A stretch of DNA of 64,000 nt from Catenulispora sp. GP43 (GCF_041260665.1 NZ_JBGCCT010000008.1:186001-250000); one strand, 5' to 3'. Counted from the first letter of the stretch, positions 26,555-37,798 are shown. Made by a program: numbers and translations. The notes: generated by a model not told the origin, from the letters alone.

Positions 26555-27840
26555 GTGACCGACCCGAACCGCCTGCTCGACGCCTCCGGCGCCCTCCCGC
26601 AGGCCCAGCCCCCGTGGCCGGCCCGCGATGCCCTGCGCATCACCGGCGTCCGCGCCATCGTCACCGCGCCGGAGGGCCAGCCGCTGGTGGTGGTGCGCGT
26701 CGACACCTCCGAGGACGGCCTGTACGGCCTGGGCTGCGCCACCTTCACCCAGCGCTACGCCGCGGTGGCCGCCGCCGTCGACGAGCACGTCGGACCGCTG
26801 GCCGTGGGCCGGCACCCGGCCGACATCGAGGACATCACCCGCCTGATCCACTACTCCGCCTACTGGCGCAACGGACCGGTGCTCAACAACGCCCTGTCCG
26901 GCCTGGACCAGGCACTGTGGGACATCGCCGGCAAGCGCGCCGGCATGCCGGTGTACGAACTGCTCGGCGGACGCAGCCGCGCGGCCGTCGAGGTCTACTC
27001 GCACGCCGCCGGCGGCAGCATCCAGGACACCCTCGACGAGGCCGAGCAGCTGCTGTCCGAGGGCTACCGCAACATGCGCCTCCAGGTCGGCGGCCCGGGC
27101 CTGGGCACCTACGGAGCGCCGGGCACCCCCGGCGGCTACCCGCGGTCGCCGCATCCGGACGGCTGGGCCGTCGAGCAGTACCTGCGCGACGCCCCGCGGC
27201 TGTTCGCCGCCGCCCGCGACCGGCTCGGCGACGGCGTGAACCTGATGCACGACGTCCACAGCCGCCTCACCCCCAAGCAGGCCGTGGTCCTGGCCCGCGC
27301 CCTGGAGCCCTACCGGCTGTCGTTCCTGGAGGACGTCATCGCCCCCGAGCTCTACGACCGCCTGCCCGAGGTCCGTGCCGCCTCCCCGGTCCCGATCGCG
27401 GTGGGCGAACAGCTCGGCTCGGTACCCGACGCGGTCCGGATGGTCCGCGACGGCGGCGTCGACCTGCTGCGCCTGCACACCTCCGCGGTCGGCGGCCTCA
27501 CCCCGACCCGCAAGATCGTCGCCCTGTGCGAACTGCTCGGCGTGCGCACCGCCTTCCACTCCCCGGCCGACGTCTCCCCGGTCGGCGTCGCGGCGAACCT
27601 CGCCGTGGATATCAGCACCCCGGCCTTCGGCTACCAGGAGTCGCACACCTACAACGACGCCACCCACGAGGTCTTCCCGGGCACGCCGGTCGTGCGCGAG
27701 GGGCACCTGTACCCGTCGGAGGCGCCGGGGTGGGGCGTCGAGATCGACGAGCGTGCGGCCGCGAAGTTCCCGCCGGTGAAGTTCCTGCACGAGCGGTGGT
27801 CGGCCGGTGTGCGGCGGCCTGACGGCGGGCTGGAGGCTCC

Positions 27841-27844
<4 letters not shown>
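26555..27844 (+). CDS. Enolase-superfamily sugar-acid dehydratase (ManD/RspA-like)
   Basis: This 429-residue enolase-superfamily enzyme likely dehydrates a sugar acid such as D-mannonate or D-gluconate. The metal ligands are Asp233, Glu259 (SFLED) and Glu285 (AVGEQLGS). The D-x-H pattern HDVHSRLTPKQA puts His235 two residues after the first ligand, as in D-mannonate dehydratases of this superfamily, and Tyr148 in VEVYSHAAGG fits their second acid. The C-terminus has the family's EAPGWGVEIDE. A GTG start follows GGGGAGAGG. It is coupled to the next SDR through GTGA and controlled by the divergent LacI. Which C6 acid is used cannot be told by eye. Confidence 0.88.
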
Positions 27845-28797
<953 letters not shown>

Positions 28798-28846
28798 GGC
28801 GCGCGTAGCGAGTTGCCGGTCTGCGGCTGCTTCCTAGACTGGCCCC

Positions 28847-30604
28847 ATGGCGCGGCTCAACGACGAAGTCGGCGCGCTGCTGCGCGAGTACGCCGACCTC
28901 ATCCTGCTCAACGGCGGCAACGCTTTCCGAGCACGTTCCTACGAGAAGGCGGCGCGCTCGGTCGGGGGCTATCCGGGGGACCTCGCCCACCTGGACGAGG
29001 CAGGCCTGCGGGAGATCCCCGGCGTCGGCGACTCGACCGCCGACAAGATCAGCGAGTACCTGGCCACCGGCCGCATCGAGGCGCTGGAGGCCCTGCGCGC
29101 CAAGATCCCGCCCGGGGTCCGCGAGATCACGAACATCCCCGGCGTGGGACCGAAGACGGCTGTGCTGCTGTACCGCAAGCTCGGCATCAAGTCCGTCGAC
29201 GAGCTGCGCGAGGCCGCCGACGCGGGCAAGCTCAAGGGGCTGCCCGGGCTCGGGGCGAAGACCGTCGAGAACATCCGGCAGGGCATCGACCAGCTGAGCC
29301 AGACCTCCGGCCGTACCCTGCTCAACACGGCCCTGGACCTGGCCGAGGACCTGGTCGCCGAGCTCGCCGGCGTCCCCGGCTGCAAGAAGTGCGACTACGC
29401 CGGCTCCCTGCGCCGGATGCGCGAGACGGTCGGTGACATCGACATCCTCGCCACCGCGACCGACTCCGCGCCGTTGATGGCGGCGCTCCTGGCACGCCCG
29501 GAAGTCGCGCAGGTGATCGGCAGCGGTACCACCAAGACCTCCATCCGGACGGATAAAGGCCTCCAGGTGGATCTCCGGGTCGTCCCACCTGCCGACTGGG
29601 GCGCCGCCCTGATCTATTTCACCGGATCGCGGGCGCACAACATCAAGCTGCGGGGACGTGCGGTGAAGGAGGGCCTGAAGCTCTCCGAGTACGGGCTCTT
29701 CGACGTGGAATCCGGCAAGAAGCTGGCCTCACGCACCGAGAAAGAGGTCTACAAGGCCCTGGACCTGCCCTGGATCCCGCCGACGCTGCGCGAGGACCGC
29801 GGCGAGATCGAGGCCGCCGCCACCGGCGACCTCCCCGATCTGGTCCAGCTCAAGGACCTCCGCGGCGACCTGCACACCCACACCAACCTCACCGACGGCC
29901 TGGCTCCTCTGGAACAGATGCTCGAAACCGCCGCGAACCTCGGCTACGCGTACTACGCCGTCACCGATCACGCGCCCGACCTGGTGATGCAGCGCATGAC
30001 CGACGAAAAGATGCTCACCCAGCGCACCCAAGCCCGCGACCTGGACCGTACGTACAACGGCATGCGCATCCTCCACGGCACCGAACTCAACATCGACGCC
30101 AAGGGCGACGTCGACTGGCCCGCCGAGTTCTTGGCCGGCTTCGACCTGTGCGTGGCCTCGATCCATTCATCGTTCGGCCTGGACCGGGCCGCCCAGACCA
30201 AGCGCCTGATCCGAGCCTGCGAGAACCCGTACGTGAACATCATCGGCCATCCCACAACACGCCTCCTGGACCGCCGCCAACCCATCGACGTCGACTTGGA
30301 CGCCGTCTTCGAGGTGGCTGCCCGTACTGGCACGGCGATGGAGATCAATGCTTCACCGCAGCGCTTGGATTTGAACGACGAGCAGGTCATGGCGGCCAAG
30401 CGCCACGGAGTGAAGTTCGCGATCAACAGCGACGCGCACTCGACGCTGGCGCTGGGGAACCAGCGGTTTGGCATCGCCACTGCGCAGCGGGGGTGGCTGA
30501 CGAAGGATGATGTGATCAACACGTGGAGTTTGACGCGGCTGCGGGGGTTCTTGCGGAAGGCGGCGGCCGGCGGTTCGCGTGTTCACGATCGCGCGCCGGG
30601 CTGA
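28847..30604 (+). CDS. polX: DNA polymerase/3'-5' exonuclease PolX
   Basis: This 585-residue family-X polymerase acts in DNA gap repair. The N-terminal helix-hairpin-helix region holds IPGVGDSTADKI (57-68), IPGVGPKTAVLL (97-108) and LPGLGAKTVENI. The polymerase palm has GSLRRMRETVGDIDIL, giving catalytic Asp197 and Asp199 with Asp242 in VDLRVV. The PHP exonuclease/phosphatase domain starts at RGDLHTHTNLTDGL (His343, His345) and continues with EINASPQRLDLND and the FAINSDAHS metal motifs near 525. Length matches bacterial PolX. No obvious operon partner is seen. Confidence 0.96.
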   Translation: MARLNDEVGALLREYADLILLNGGNAFRARSYEKAARSVGGYPGDLAHLDEAGLREIPGVGDSTADKISEYLATGRIEALEALRAKIPPGVREITNIPGVGPKTAVLLYRKLGIKSVDELREAADAGKLKGLPGLGAKTVENIRQGIDQLSQTSGRTLLNTALDLAEDLVAELAGVPGCKKCDYAGSLRRMRETVGDIDILATATDSAPLMAALLARPEVAQVIGSGTTKTSIRTDKGLQVDLRVVPPADWGAALIYFTGSRAHNIKLRGRAVKEGLKLSEYGLFDVESGKKLASRTEKEVYKALDLPWIPPTLREDRGEIEAAATGDLPDLVQLKDLRGDLHTHTNLTDGLAPLEQMLETAANLGYAYYAVTDHAPDLVMQRMTDEKMLTQRTQARDLDRTYNGMRILHGTELNIDAKGDVDWPAEFLAGFDLCVASIHSSFGLDRAAQTKRLIRACENPYVNIIGHPTTRLLDRRQPIDVDLDAVFEVAARTGTAMEINASPQRLDLNDEQVMAAKRHGVKFAINSDAHSTLALGNQRFGIATAQRGWLTKDDVINTWSLTRLRGFLRKAAAGGSRVHDRAPG

Positions 30605-30764
30605 GTCGCTGCGCGTGCGTCCGAGTCACTGCGGCTTGTGGTCGCCGTGTTCCGGGTCCCCCGAACAAAGTCCCCTCTATGGGATGCGGGATCCACCTGT
30701 CACACCGTGCTCGCCCACTGCCGACCGGCTCCCGTCCCACCCGCCGCCGCCCGCTCCGTCCCCC

Positions 30765-33698
30765 TCAACCCCCCACCGCCGCCGCCAAGTCGGCGATGAT
30801 CTCGCTCGCCGCCACCGCCTCGATCCCGCCCAGCGGCAGTGCCTCGCTGCGGGCACCGCGCCGGCCGTGGCTGTCGGTGGGGCTGAGCCAGATGTCGGTG
30901 ATGGTCTGCTGCGGGGTGTCGGCGAGGCGTCCTTCGCGGTAGCCGGGGCTGACGCGCACGATCAGGATCCGGTGTCCCGGCAGGCGGCGGCCGGTCGCGA
31001 CCGTGCTGCCGGAGTCCCACAGGGCCGCGCCGCCCCAGCCGGGGGTGCGGTGCAGGGCCAGGAAGCGGTCGGTCGGGAGCCGGGTGTCGCAGAAGCGGTC
31101 CAGGCGGGTCGCCTCGCACTCGGACGGGGTCAGGGCGAAGGTGGGGCGGCCCACCTGCGGGAAGGGTTGGATGATCTCGTAGTCGTGGCAGATCTCGGCC
31201 CAGTGGCTGAGTTCGGCGGCCAGATGGACCGGGTGCACCACGCCGATCGTGCCGGTGCCGTCGTGGTGGTCCGGGCTCAGGGTGTGGCGTTCGTCGGCGA
31301 CGTTGGCGAAGGTGCCGTCCTCGGCGATGCGGAAGGCCGCGTTCAGGGCTCCGTCGGTGTCGAATTCGCCCCAGACGATGCGCCGTCCCAGCAGGCGCAG
31401 CAGCGGGTGCTCGACGAACGCCGACCGGAACTCGCCTGCCGACCAGCGGCGGCCGGTCACCATCGCCTGCTCCAGGCGGGCGGCCTGGCGGACGGCGAAC
31501 GTCTTCGCGTCCTTCTTCAGTGCGGTGAAGCGCCGCTGTGCCTCGGCTGCGAGTGCGGCGTCGTCCTTGGCGGACGGCTTCGGCAGCGTGGCGCGGCGTT
31601 TGCCGGTCTCGGCGCTGATGTACGGCGCCAGGTATTCGTCGAACGCGACGGTGAAGTGGCGGGCCCCGTAGTCCAGGGTGAGTGTGCCGTCCGGGCCGGC
31701 GCCCAGGTTCAGGACCAGTCGGTCCTCCAACTGGTCCGCGCTCAGCCCTCGTGCTGTGGCGGCCTTCGCCACACGCCGGGAGGCTTCGGCGCGCAGGGCG
31801 GTGAACGACGAGCGCTGCGATATGTCGTAGACCTCGCGCAGCCCCGCCTCGCCGCCCACGGCGATGAGCACGTCCAGCCCCGCCGCCGCGCGGGCCGAGC
31901 CGCCCTCGCCGGGCCAGGCGCGCACCAGCGGGGCGAGGCGCTGCGCGGTCTCCTCGTCGCCGAACCACAGCAGCGTGTCGAAGGCCCAGCCCAGCTTCTT
32001 GGTCGGATACCCCGCGCCGGCCCAGTTCTCGAACAGGCCCCAGGCGAACTCCGCCAGTGACGCGGTGTCGCAGGCCTCTTGCACGATCTCGATCCCGCCG
32101 TACGGGCCGACGTCCCGGTGCGAGGAGATGGTCAGCATCTGGACCACGAACCGCACCGCCGACGTCGGTAACGCCGCCTTGCGACCGGCCAGCAGAATCC
32201 TCGGCAGCGACGCCGGGTCGGCCCACAGGGGCACCGTCGGCATGGACTTGGGGAAGGTGTCCAGGCCGCGGCGGTCCAGCACCGCCTGCGTCGCGGCCGC
32301 CGCCTCCGGGCCGGTCTCGCCGGCGAGTGCCACGACGTCCGCCAAGCCCTCGCGGGCCACGAACCGCACCACGGCCTCGGCCGTCCGGCGCTCGGGGCCG
32401 GCCGTGCCGAGGGCGCAGACCAGCAGTTGGCGCACCGCCTCCTCGGGGTATCGCCGGAAGAAGACGTCGGCGGCCTCCGAGTACGGCGCGTACTCCGAGT
32501 GCAGCCACTCTGCCATGGTCTGCACAATCTTGCTCTGGTTCCCCGCCTCGGCCGGGGAAGGAGCCGGCTCGGGGATGGCGGCCGGGCCGGAAGTCTCCTG
32601 GGACGGCCAGCGGAAGAAGGGGGCCGGGGCCGGCAGGTTCTTCAGCGCGATCGGTTTGCCCGCCTTGCGATCCGTCCACGGTGGGACCACCAGGACGTGC
32701 GGCAGGTCGGCCGCTGCGGCGATGGGGATCGAGTCCTCGCTGCCCGTGGCGCTGTCGGATCCCAGCAGGCTGCGTACACGCTGCCGTGCTACCTCCGAGA
32801 GTCGCGGCAACTCCTCGCGCGCCACCTGGGGTCCGGCCGCGACATGCAGCCGCAGTACGTAGTCCACCTGCGTCGCCGGCTCGGCTTCGGCCAGCAGACG
32901 CAGCACCCGTCGGGGGAAGCGCTTGGCGGCCTCGAGCAGTGCCGCCTGTGCGTCCTTCGGGCCCAGCTCGCCGATCAGGGTATTGACAGCCAGGTCGCTC
33001 GGCAGCTTCGGCAGCAGGTTGAGCGCGTGCCAGCGATCGTGGGCCAGGCAGCCGATGAGGAACTCGTCGGCGCCGGCGTCGATCGCGGCCAGGAAGGTGC
33101 CCTCGGCGCGGCGGTCGTCGTTGACCCAGTTCCAGTCGCGGATCCGCCGGCCCAGCTCGCGGGCCTGGTCCCGGGTCGTGGAGGCGACCATCAGGAGCCT
33201 GGCGACGTAGTTGTCGAAGTCGCTGTCCGCGGTGTAGGCGGCGATGTCCGCCGTGCACCACTGCGGCCGCTCCAGTGCGAGCACCGCCATCGCGGCGCGG
33301 GACGCCGGGACCGGGTACTCGTCGCGCATCTTCTCCGCCACCGCGATGGCCTCGGCGTACTCCTCGTCGGTGGCCGAGCGGACCAGATCGAGCAGCCGCA
33401 GCATCAAGGGCCAGCGGCGGTCGGACAGATGGCTGTCGTAGAAGCTCTTGCGGCCCCAGTTGTGGCTGGCGAAGTTCTTGTCCTCGGCGCTGGTCGCGGC
33501 GAACGAGCGCACCGCCGCGGCCGGACCGTCCGCCGCGACGATGCGATCGATGCTGCGCCACGTCGCAAAGCCCTGAGGATCCACGGAGCCGGCCTTCGAG
33601 AACGGCTCGATGCCGGCCCGGTCGCAACGGTTCCGCCGGATGACTCCGTGCTGGAACTTGCGGGGCAGTTCGAACCGGTCTTCGGGATCCACGCTCAT
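30765..33698 (-). CDS. DUF4132 domain protein
   Basis: This large 977-residue cytoplasmic protein looks like actinomycete DUF4132 (MolR-related) proteins. The first 700 residues are irregular helical repeats, perhaps HEAT-like. The conserved DUF4132 block is C-terminal: ALKKDAKTFAVRQAARLEQA near 720, then RRWSAGEFRSAFVEHPLLRLLGRRIVWGEFD, and later AELSHWAEICHDYEIIQPFPQVGRP. Function is unknown; relatives are associated with WGR or MoxR-type gene sets, none of which is visible here. No transmembrane or signal segment. It is convergent with polX (160-bp gap without clear features). Confidence 0.8.
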   Translation of the reverse strand: MSVDPEDRFELPRKFQHGVIRRNRCDRAGIEPFSKAGSVDPQGFATWRSIDRIVAADGPAAAVRSFAATSAEDKNFASHNWGRKSFYDSHLSDRRWPLMLRLLDLVRSATDEEYAEAIAVAEKMRDEYPVPASRAAMAVLALERPQWCTADIAAYTADSDFDNYVARLLMVASTTRDQARELGRRIRDWNWVNDDRRAEGTFLAAIDAGADEFLIGCLAHDRWHALNLLPKLPSDLAVNTLIGELGPKDAQAALLEAAKRFPRRVLRLLAEAEPATQVDYVLRLHVAAGPQVAREELPRLSEVARQRVRSLLGSDSATGSEDSIPIAAAADLPHVLVVPPWTDRKAGKPIALKNLPAPAPFFRWPSQETSGPAAIPEPAPSPAEAGNQSKIVQTMAEWLHSEYAPYSEAADVFFRRYPEEAVRQLLVCALGTAGPERRTAEAVVRFVAREGLADVVALAGETGPEAAAATQAVLDRRGLDTFPKSMPTVPLWADPASLPRILLAGRKAALPTSAVRFVVQMLTISSHRDVGPYGGIEIVQEACDTASLAEFAWGLFENWAGAGYPTKKLGWAFDTLLWFGDEETAQRLAPLVRAWPGEGGSARAAAGLDVLIAVGGEAGLREVYDISQRSSFTALRAEASRRVAKAATARGLSADQLEDRLVLNLGAGPDGTLTLDYGARHFTVAFDEYLAPYISAETGKRRATLPKPSAKDDAALAAEAQRRFTALKKDAKTFAVRQAARLEQAMVTGRRWSAGEFRSAFVEHPLLRLLGRRIVWGEFDTDGALNAAFRIAEDGTFANVADERHTLSPDHHDGTGTIGVVHPVHLAAELSHWAEICHDYEIIQPFPQVGRPTFALTPSECEATRLDRFCDTRLPTDRFLALHRTPGWGGAALWDSGSTVATGRRLPGHRILIVRVSPGYREGRLADTPQQTITDIWLSPTDSHGRRGARSEALPLGGIEAVAASEIIADLAAAVGG

Positions 33699-33726
33699 GC
33701 CCCGAGCCTAACGAGTGCGGCGCCGC

Positions 33727-35202
33727 TCAGCCGGTGGCGCAAGCCTGACTGTTGAGGCTGAACGAGGACGGCGCGGCCGTGTTCCCGGTGTGGGTGGCCT
33801 GGAAGCCGAAGCTGACTGAGGACCCTGGTGCGATCGCCCCGTTGTAGCTCATGTTCGTGGCGTTCACCGCGCCGGAGGACGGGCTTGTCGTCGCGTTCCA
33901 GCCGTTGGTGATGATCTGCCCCGGTGCCAGGGTGAATGCCAGGTTCCAGCCGTTGACCGCCGCCGATCCGGTGTTGGTGATGGTGATGTTCTCCGTCAGG
34001 CCGGTGTTCCAGGCGTCCACGGCGTCGCTCACCTTGCAGGCGGCGCCGCCGCCCGGCGACGGACTCGAGGACGTCGGCGAGGTCGGCGAGGTGGGTGAGG
34101 TCGGCGTGGACGAACTTGAGGTCACGCTCCCGCCCAGCGCACTGACCGCCGCGTTGTAGGCCGGCTTCGGCTGGTAGTTCTGGTCGTACATCGTCGCGGC
34201 GCCGTAGCCGGAGAAGGTGCCGGGGATCCAGGAGTCCGCATCGCCCACGCCCCACTGCGACACCCCGACGCACCGCGTGACCGCCAGGCAGTCCGACACG
34301 ACCGTCGAGTAGTCGCTCGCCTGCTGCGCCAGGTTGGCGCTGGAGGCCGGCAGCTGGATCCGGTCGTCGAGCTCTGTCACCGCCACGTCCAGCCCGAGCG
34401 CGGCGAACCTGGCCATGTTCGCCTGCATCGTGGAGGGGACCTGGCCCAGGATGAAGTGGCTCTCCAGGCCGACCCCGTTGATCGGCACGCCTTGGGACAG
34501 CAGCGACTGTACCAACGAGTACATCGCGTTGCTCTTGGCGTTCTCGCCCTCGATGTTGTAGTCGTTCAGGTAGAGCTTGGCGTTCGGGTCGGCGGCGTGG
34601 GCCGTGCGCAGCGCGTCGGCGATGTACCCGGTGCCCATGGCGTTGTAGAAGGCGTCCTGGCGCAGCGTGCCGTCGTCGTTGAAGGGTTCGTTGACCACGT
34701 CCCAGGAGTAGACCTCGCCCTTGTAGTGCGTGGCCTCGGTGGCGATGTGGGTCTCCATCGCCGCCTGCACCTGGTTGCTCGGCAGGCTGGACACCCACGA
34801 GGGCAGCTGGCTGTGCCAGACGAGGTTGTGACCGCGTACTCGCATCGAGTGTGCCTGCGCGAAGGCGACCAGCGCGTCACCGGGGCCGAAGTTGAACGTT
34901 CCGTTCGAGGGCTCGGTGGTGTCCCACTTCATCTCGTTGCCGGGAGTCATCATGTCGAACTGCGACGTGGCGACCCCGACCAGCGTGGAGTTGTTCAGGT
35001 TCGACTGGACCAGCGCGGTGCCGAAGTACTTGCTCTTGGCTTCGGCCAGCTGCTTCAGCGAGGTGTCCGCGGACGCCGGTCTCACCAGGGCCAGGCTGCC
35101 GGCCAGTGCGGCACTGGCGACGACCGCCAGCGCGGCGGCCAGTCTGCGGTTGTACGTGCGGCTTTTGTGCGTGCGGTGGTGGTACGTGAGGCGGTTGTGC
35201 AT
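33727..35202 (-). CDS. Secreted GH10 endo-1,4-beta-xylanase with CBM2
   Basis: This 491-residue exported xylanase has a basic, Tat-like or Sec signal (SRTYNRRLAAALAVVASAAL, cut near ASA-DT at 45). The GH10 barrel (50-350) has the acid/base Glu172 in WDVVNEPFND and nucleophile Glu278 in VAVTELDDR. A Ser/Thr/Pro linker (TPTSPTSPTSPTSS, about 365-390) joins a family-2 cellulose/xylan-binding module with its two Cys (ACKVS and SQACATG). The ATG at 35202 follows GGAAGGAG. The gene faces a LacI regulator with an operator between them. Confidence 0.96.
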   Translation of the reverse strand: MHNRLTYHHRTHKSRTYNRRLAAALAVVASAALAGSLALVRPASADTSLKQLAEAKSKYFGTALVQSNLNNSTLVGVATSQFDMMTPGNEMKWDTTEPSNGTFNFGPGDALVAFAQAHSMRVRGHNLVWHSQLPSWVSSLPSNQVQAAMETHIATEATHYKGEVYSWDVVNEPFNDDGTLRQDAFYNAMGTGYIADALRTAHAADPNAKLYLNDYNIEGENAKSNAMYSLVQSLLSQGVPINGVGLESHFILGQVPSTMQANMARFAALGLDVAVTELDDRIQLPASSANLAQQASDYSTVVSDCLAVTRCVGVSQWGVGDADSWIPGTFSGYGAATMYDQNYQPKPAYNAAVSALGGSVTSSSSTPTSPTSPTSPTSSSPSPGGGAACKVSDAVDAWNTGLTENITITNTGSAAVNGWNLAFTLAPGQIITNGWNATTSPSSGAVNATNMSYNGAIAPGSSVSFGFQATHTGNTAAPSSFSLNSQACATG

Positions 35203-35314
35203 GGGGCGTGCTCCTTCCAATCAATTCCTGGACAACGCCTGGTGATGGGGGAGTCCTCAGGTCCGGGACGAGGCTCGAACGGGTCAGAGTCTGCGTCCGC
35301 CGTTACGGGGTGTC

Positions 35315-35334
35315 AATCGTTATCGATATCGTTT
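35315..35334. promoter_or_regulatory. LacI-type operator between xylanase and regulator
   Basis: An AT-rich imperfect palindrome centred on TATCGATA (35321-35328), with matching CG and AA/TT pairs further out, spans 20 bp. It lies 26 bp before the LacI start and 113 bp from the xylanase start. It looks like a LacI-family site controlling both genes. Confidence 0.65.
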
Positions 35335-35359
35335 TCGAGGGTTCGCTATCCTGGGCCGC

Positions 35360-36382
35360 GTGCAGACCGACCCGATCCCCTCGCGCGTGACCATCCGCGA
35401 TGTCGCCCGGCATGCCGGCGTCTCGGTCGCGACGGTCTCCAAGGTCATCAACGACCGCTACGGCGTGTCCGCGGACACCACGGCCCGTGTCAAGGCCGTT
35501 ATAGACGAGCTCGGATACGAGGCGAGCCTGGTGGCGCAGAGCCTGCGCAACCACCAGACCAACGTCATCGGGATCCTGGTGGCCGACCTTGAACCTTTCA
35601 GCGCCGAGTTGCTCAAAGGGGCCGGCGACGCGATCCGCGGATCGGGGTTCGAGCTCGTCGTCTACTCGGCCGGCGGCCGGGCCCGGGACCAGGTGGGCTG
35701 GGAGCGCCGCTACCTGTCGCGGCTGTCCGGCACGCTCGTGGACGGCGCCGTCCTGGTCACCCCGACCGTGGTGGACCTGCAGTACGGCGCCCCGGTCGTT
35801 GCTGTCGATCCGCACGCCGGCCCGGGCGGGCGCCCCACTGTCGACTCGGACAACCTGCGCGGCGCGCACGCCGCGGCCGAGCACCTGCTGGGCCTGGGCC
35901 ACCGCCGGATCGCGATGATGACCGGCCGGCCCGACCTGCTCTCGGCGCAGCTGCGCGAGCAGGGCTTCCGGCAGGCGATGGCCGCCGCGGGCGTCCCGGT
36001 CGAGGAGGACCTGGTCCGGCTCGGCTCCTACGACCCGGACACCGCCGCCGAGCAGGCGGCCCGGTTGCTGGCCGGCCCCGACCGGCCGACCGCGGTGTTC
36101 GCCGCCAACGACCTGTCGGCGATCGCCACGATTGAGGTGGCGACGCGGATGGGGCTGCGGGTGCCGCAGGACCTGTCGGTGGTCGGATTCGACGACATCC
36201 CCGAGGCCACGCGCTGCACCCCGATGCTCACCACGGTCGAGCAGCCGATCCGGGAGATGGGGCGGCGCGCGGTGGAGCTGCTGATCGGTCTGATTCGCGG
36301 GGAATCCACACCGGAGGGCACCCACATCATGCTCCCGACCCGGCTGGTGGTCAGGGCTTCGACGGCGGAGCTTCGACGGTAG
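35360..36382 (+). CDS. LacI-family repressor (xylanase locus)
   Basis: This 340-residue LacI regulator has HTH plus hinge in VTIRDVARHAGVSVATVSKVI through LVAQSLRNHQTN (10-62). The effector domain includes VNSDN-like TVDSDNLRGAHAAAEHLLGLGH near 165-186 and LSVVGFDDIPEATRCTPMLTTV near 272-293. The GTG start lies 19 nt after GTTTTCGAGG. Divergence from the xylanase and the shared operator make it the likely xylo-oligosaccharide-responsive repressor. The 3' end contains a 15-bp-spaced duplication (GCTTCGACGG twice) ending at the stop. Confidence 0.93.
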   Translation: MQTDPIPSRVTIRDVARHAGVSVATVSKVINDRYGVSADTTARVKAVIDELGYEASLVAQSLRNHQTNVIGILVADLEPFSAELLKGAGDAIRGSGFELVVYSAGGRARDQVGWERRYLSRLSGTLVDGAVLVTPTVVDLQYGAPVVAVDPHAGPGGRPTVDSDNLRGAHAAAEHLLGLGHRRIAMMTGRPDLLSAQLREQGFRQAMAAAGVPVEEDLVRLGSYDPDTAAEQAARLLAGPDRPTAVFAANDLSAIATIEVATRMGLRVPQDLSVVGFDDIPEATRCTPMLTTVEQPIREMGRRAVELLIGLIRGESTPEGTHIMLPTRLVVRASTAELRR

Positions 36383-36410
36383 GGCGCGACCCGGCATCGC
36401 GCGCCTCGAT

Positions 36411-36440
36411 TTGATAACCCTTTTAATAACGGTTTCGCTA
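36411..36440 (+). promoter_or_regulatory. Candidate promoter/regulatory region of the ROK-ABC-GH35 operon
   Basis: The 157-bp gap after the LacI gene is locally AT-rich (36407-36480). TTGATA (36411-36416) and TCGCTA (36435-36440) are spaced 18 bp. The segments AAGGGGTTTACG and AAGGGGAAACG follow and could be regulator sites for the ROK protein. Confidence 0.4.
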
Positions 36441-36539
36441 AGGGGTTTACGAAGGGGAAACGTCTGCGTAATCTCAAGCCTCACCGAGCCCCGGCGGCCC
36501 GGTGAGAACGCCCTTGAGAATCGCTAGGAGCTTACCGAG

Positions 36540-37730
36540 ATGCGACCCCGCCTGTCCGGCGACCTGCGCCGTGCCAACCGCGTGGAAGTGATGCGGAGCT
36601 TTTACGGCGGCCGGACGCTGACCCGAGGCGACGTCGCCGCACAGCTCGGCGTGTCGGTCGCGACGGCCGGGACGATCATCGGCGAGCTGACCGCGGCCGG
36701 GCTGCTGGAGGAGACGCAGAGCACGCGCTCCGGCGGCGGACGTCCGGCCAGCCAGCTGAAGATGCGGGCCTCGGCTCCGTACCTGGTCGGCGTGGACCTC
36801 GCCGAGACCTATGTGATCGCCGAGATCTTCGACCAGGCGATGACGCGGGTCGGGCACTTCCAGACGCCGGTCGCGCCGACCGACAACGACCCCGACTCCG
36901 TGGTCGGACACGTCGTGGACTCCGTCCAGGGCGTCATCGCCGCCCTGGACGGAGTCAGCGCCGCCGACGTCGCCGGGGTCGGCGTCAGCCTGCCCGGCCA
37001 GGTGGACCGCGAGGGCGGCGTCTCCGTCCACGCCCCCAACTGGGGCTGGCACGGCGTCCCGTTCACCTCCCTGTTCCAGAAGCGCTGCGATCTGCCGGTG
37101 CTGCTGGACAACCCGCTGAAGGCGATAACGCTGGCCGAGATGATGTTCGGCGAGGCCGGGGACCACGACGACGCCGTGGTGGTGAACCTCGGCACCGGCG
37201 TCGGTCTCGGCGTGGTGGCCGAGGGCCGGCTGCTGCGCGGCCGTACTAACACGGCGGGGGAGTGGGGCCACACCGTACTGGTCGCCGACGGCCTGCCGTG
37301 CCACTGCGGCAGCCGCGGATGCGTCGAGGCCTACGTCGGCGCCGCCGCGCTGCTGGATCTCCTCACGGAGGTGGAACCGGACAGTCCGCTGCTGGTCCCC
37401 GGCGATCAGGCCGCGACCGTGGCCCGGCTGGCCGAGGCCGCCGGCCGCGCCGACCCGGTCGCCGTGGCCACGCTGGAGCGCTTCGCGCGGCCGCTGGGCA
37501 TGGCGCTGGCCAACGCCGTCAACATGCTCAACCCCGAACTGCTGGTCGTCGGCGGCTGGGTCAGCGCCGCCTTCGGCGAGCCGCTGCTGGCGGCGGTCGA
37601 GCCGGTGGTGAAGCAGTACTCGCTGGCCGTCCCCTACGACGCGGTCACCCTGGCCGCCTCGCGCATCGCCGACAACCCGGTGTCCCTGGGCATGGCGGTG
37701 CTGGCCTTCGAGACGTTCGTCCTGCCGTAG
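36540..37730 (+). CDS. ROK-family transcriptional regulator
   Basis: This 396-residue ROK repressor has an N-terminal winged-helix (LTRGDVAAQLGVSVATAGTIIGEL, 29-52). The sugar-kinase-like body has NLGTGVGLGVV (about 217-227), the ROK signature HTVLVADGLPCHCGSRGCVEAY (about 243-264) with zinc ligands Cys/Cys/Cys, and EWGH. It lies 68 bp upstream of the ABC sugar transporter and is likely co-directional in one unit. It should sense the imported galactoside or its product and control this operon. Confidence 0.93.
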   Translation: MRPRLSGDLRRANRVEVMRSFYGGRTLTRGDVAAQLGVSVATAGTIIGELTAAGLLEETQSTRSGGGRPASQLKMRASAPYLVGVDLAETYVIAEIFDQAMTRVGHFQTPVAPTDNDPDSVVGHVVDSVQGVIAALDGVSAADVAGVGVSLPGQVDREGGVSVHAPNWGWHGVPFTSLFQKRCDLPVLLDNPLKAITLAEMMFGEAGDHDDAVVVNLGTGVGLGVVAEGRLLRGRTNTAGEWGHTVLVADGLPCHCGSRGCVEAYVGAAALLDLLTEVEPDSPLLVPGDQAATVARLAEAAGRADPVAVATLERFARPLGMALANAVNMLNPELLVVGGWVSAAFGEPLLAAVEPVVKQYSLAVPYDAVTLAASRIADNPVSLGMAVLAFETFVLP

Positions 37731-37798
37731 CACGTCCCCGTACTACCTCCGGTACTACCTCCAGCAGTACACAGCGAAGCAAGGAGCGAAGACAGACC

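Noticed and set aside
30627-33627. A second long minus ORF overlapping the DUF4132 gene (975 codons).
   Set aside because: It is a frame shadow with Arg/Gly/Pro-rich composition; the 977-residue frame holds the DUF4132 motifs and normal amino-acid use.
36383-36539. The AT-rich gap before the ROK gene as a riboswitch or small RNA.
   Set aside because: No stable conserved hairpin or terminator is seen; promoter and regulator sites explain it better.
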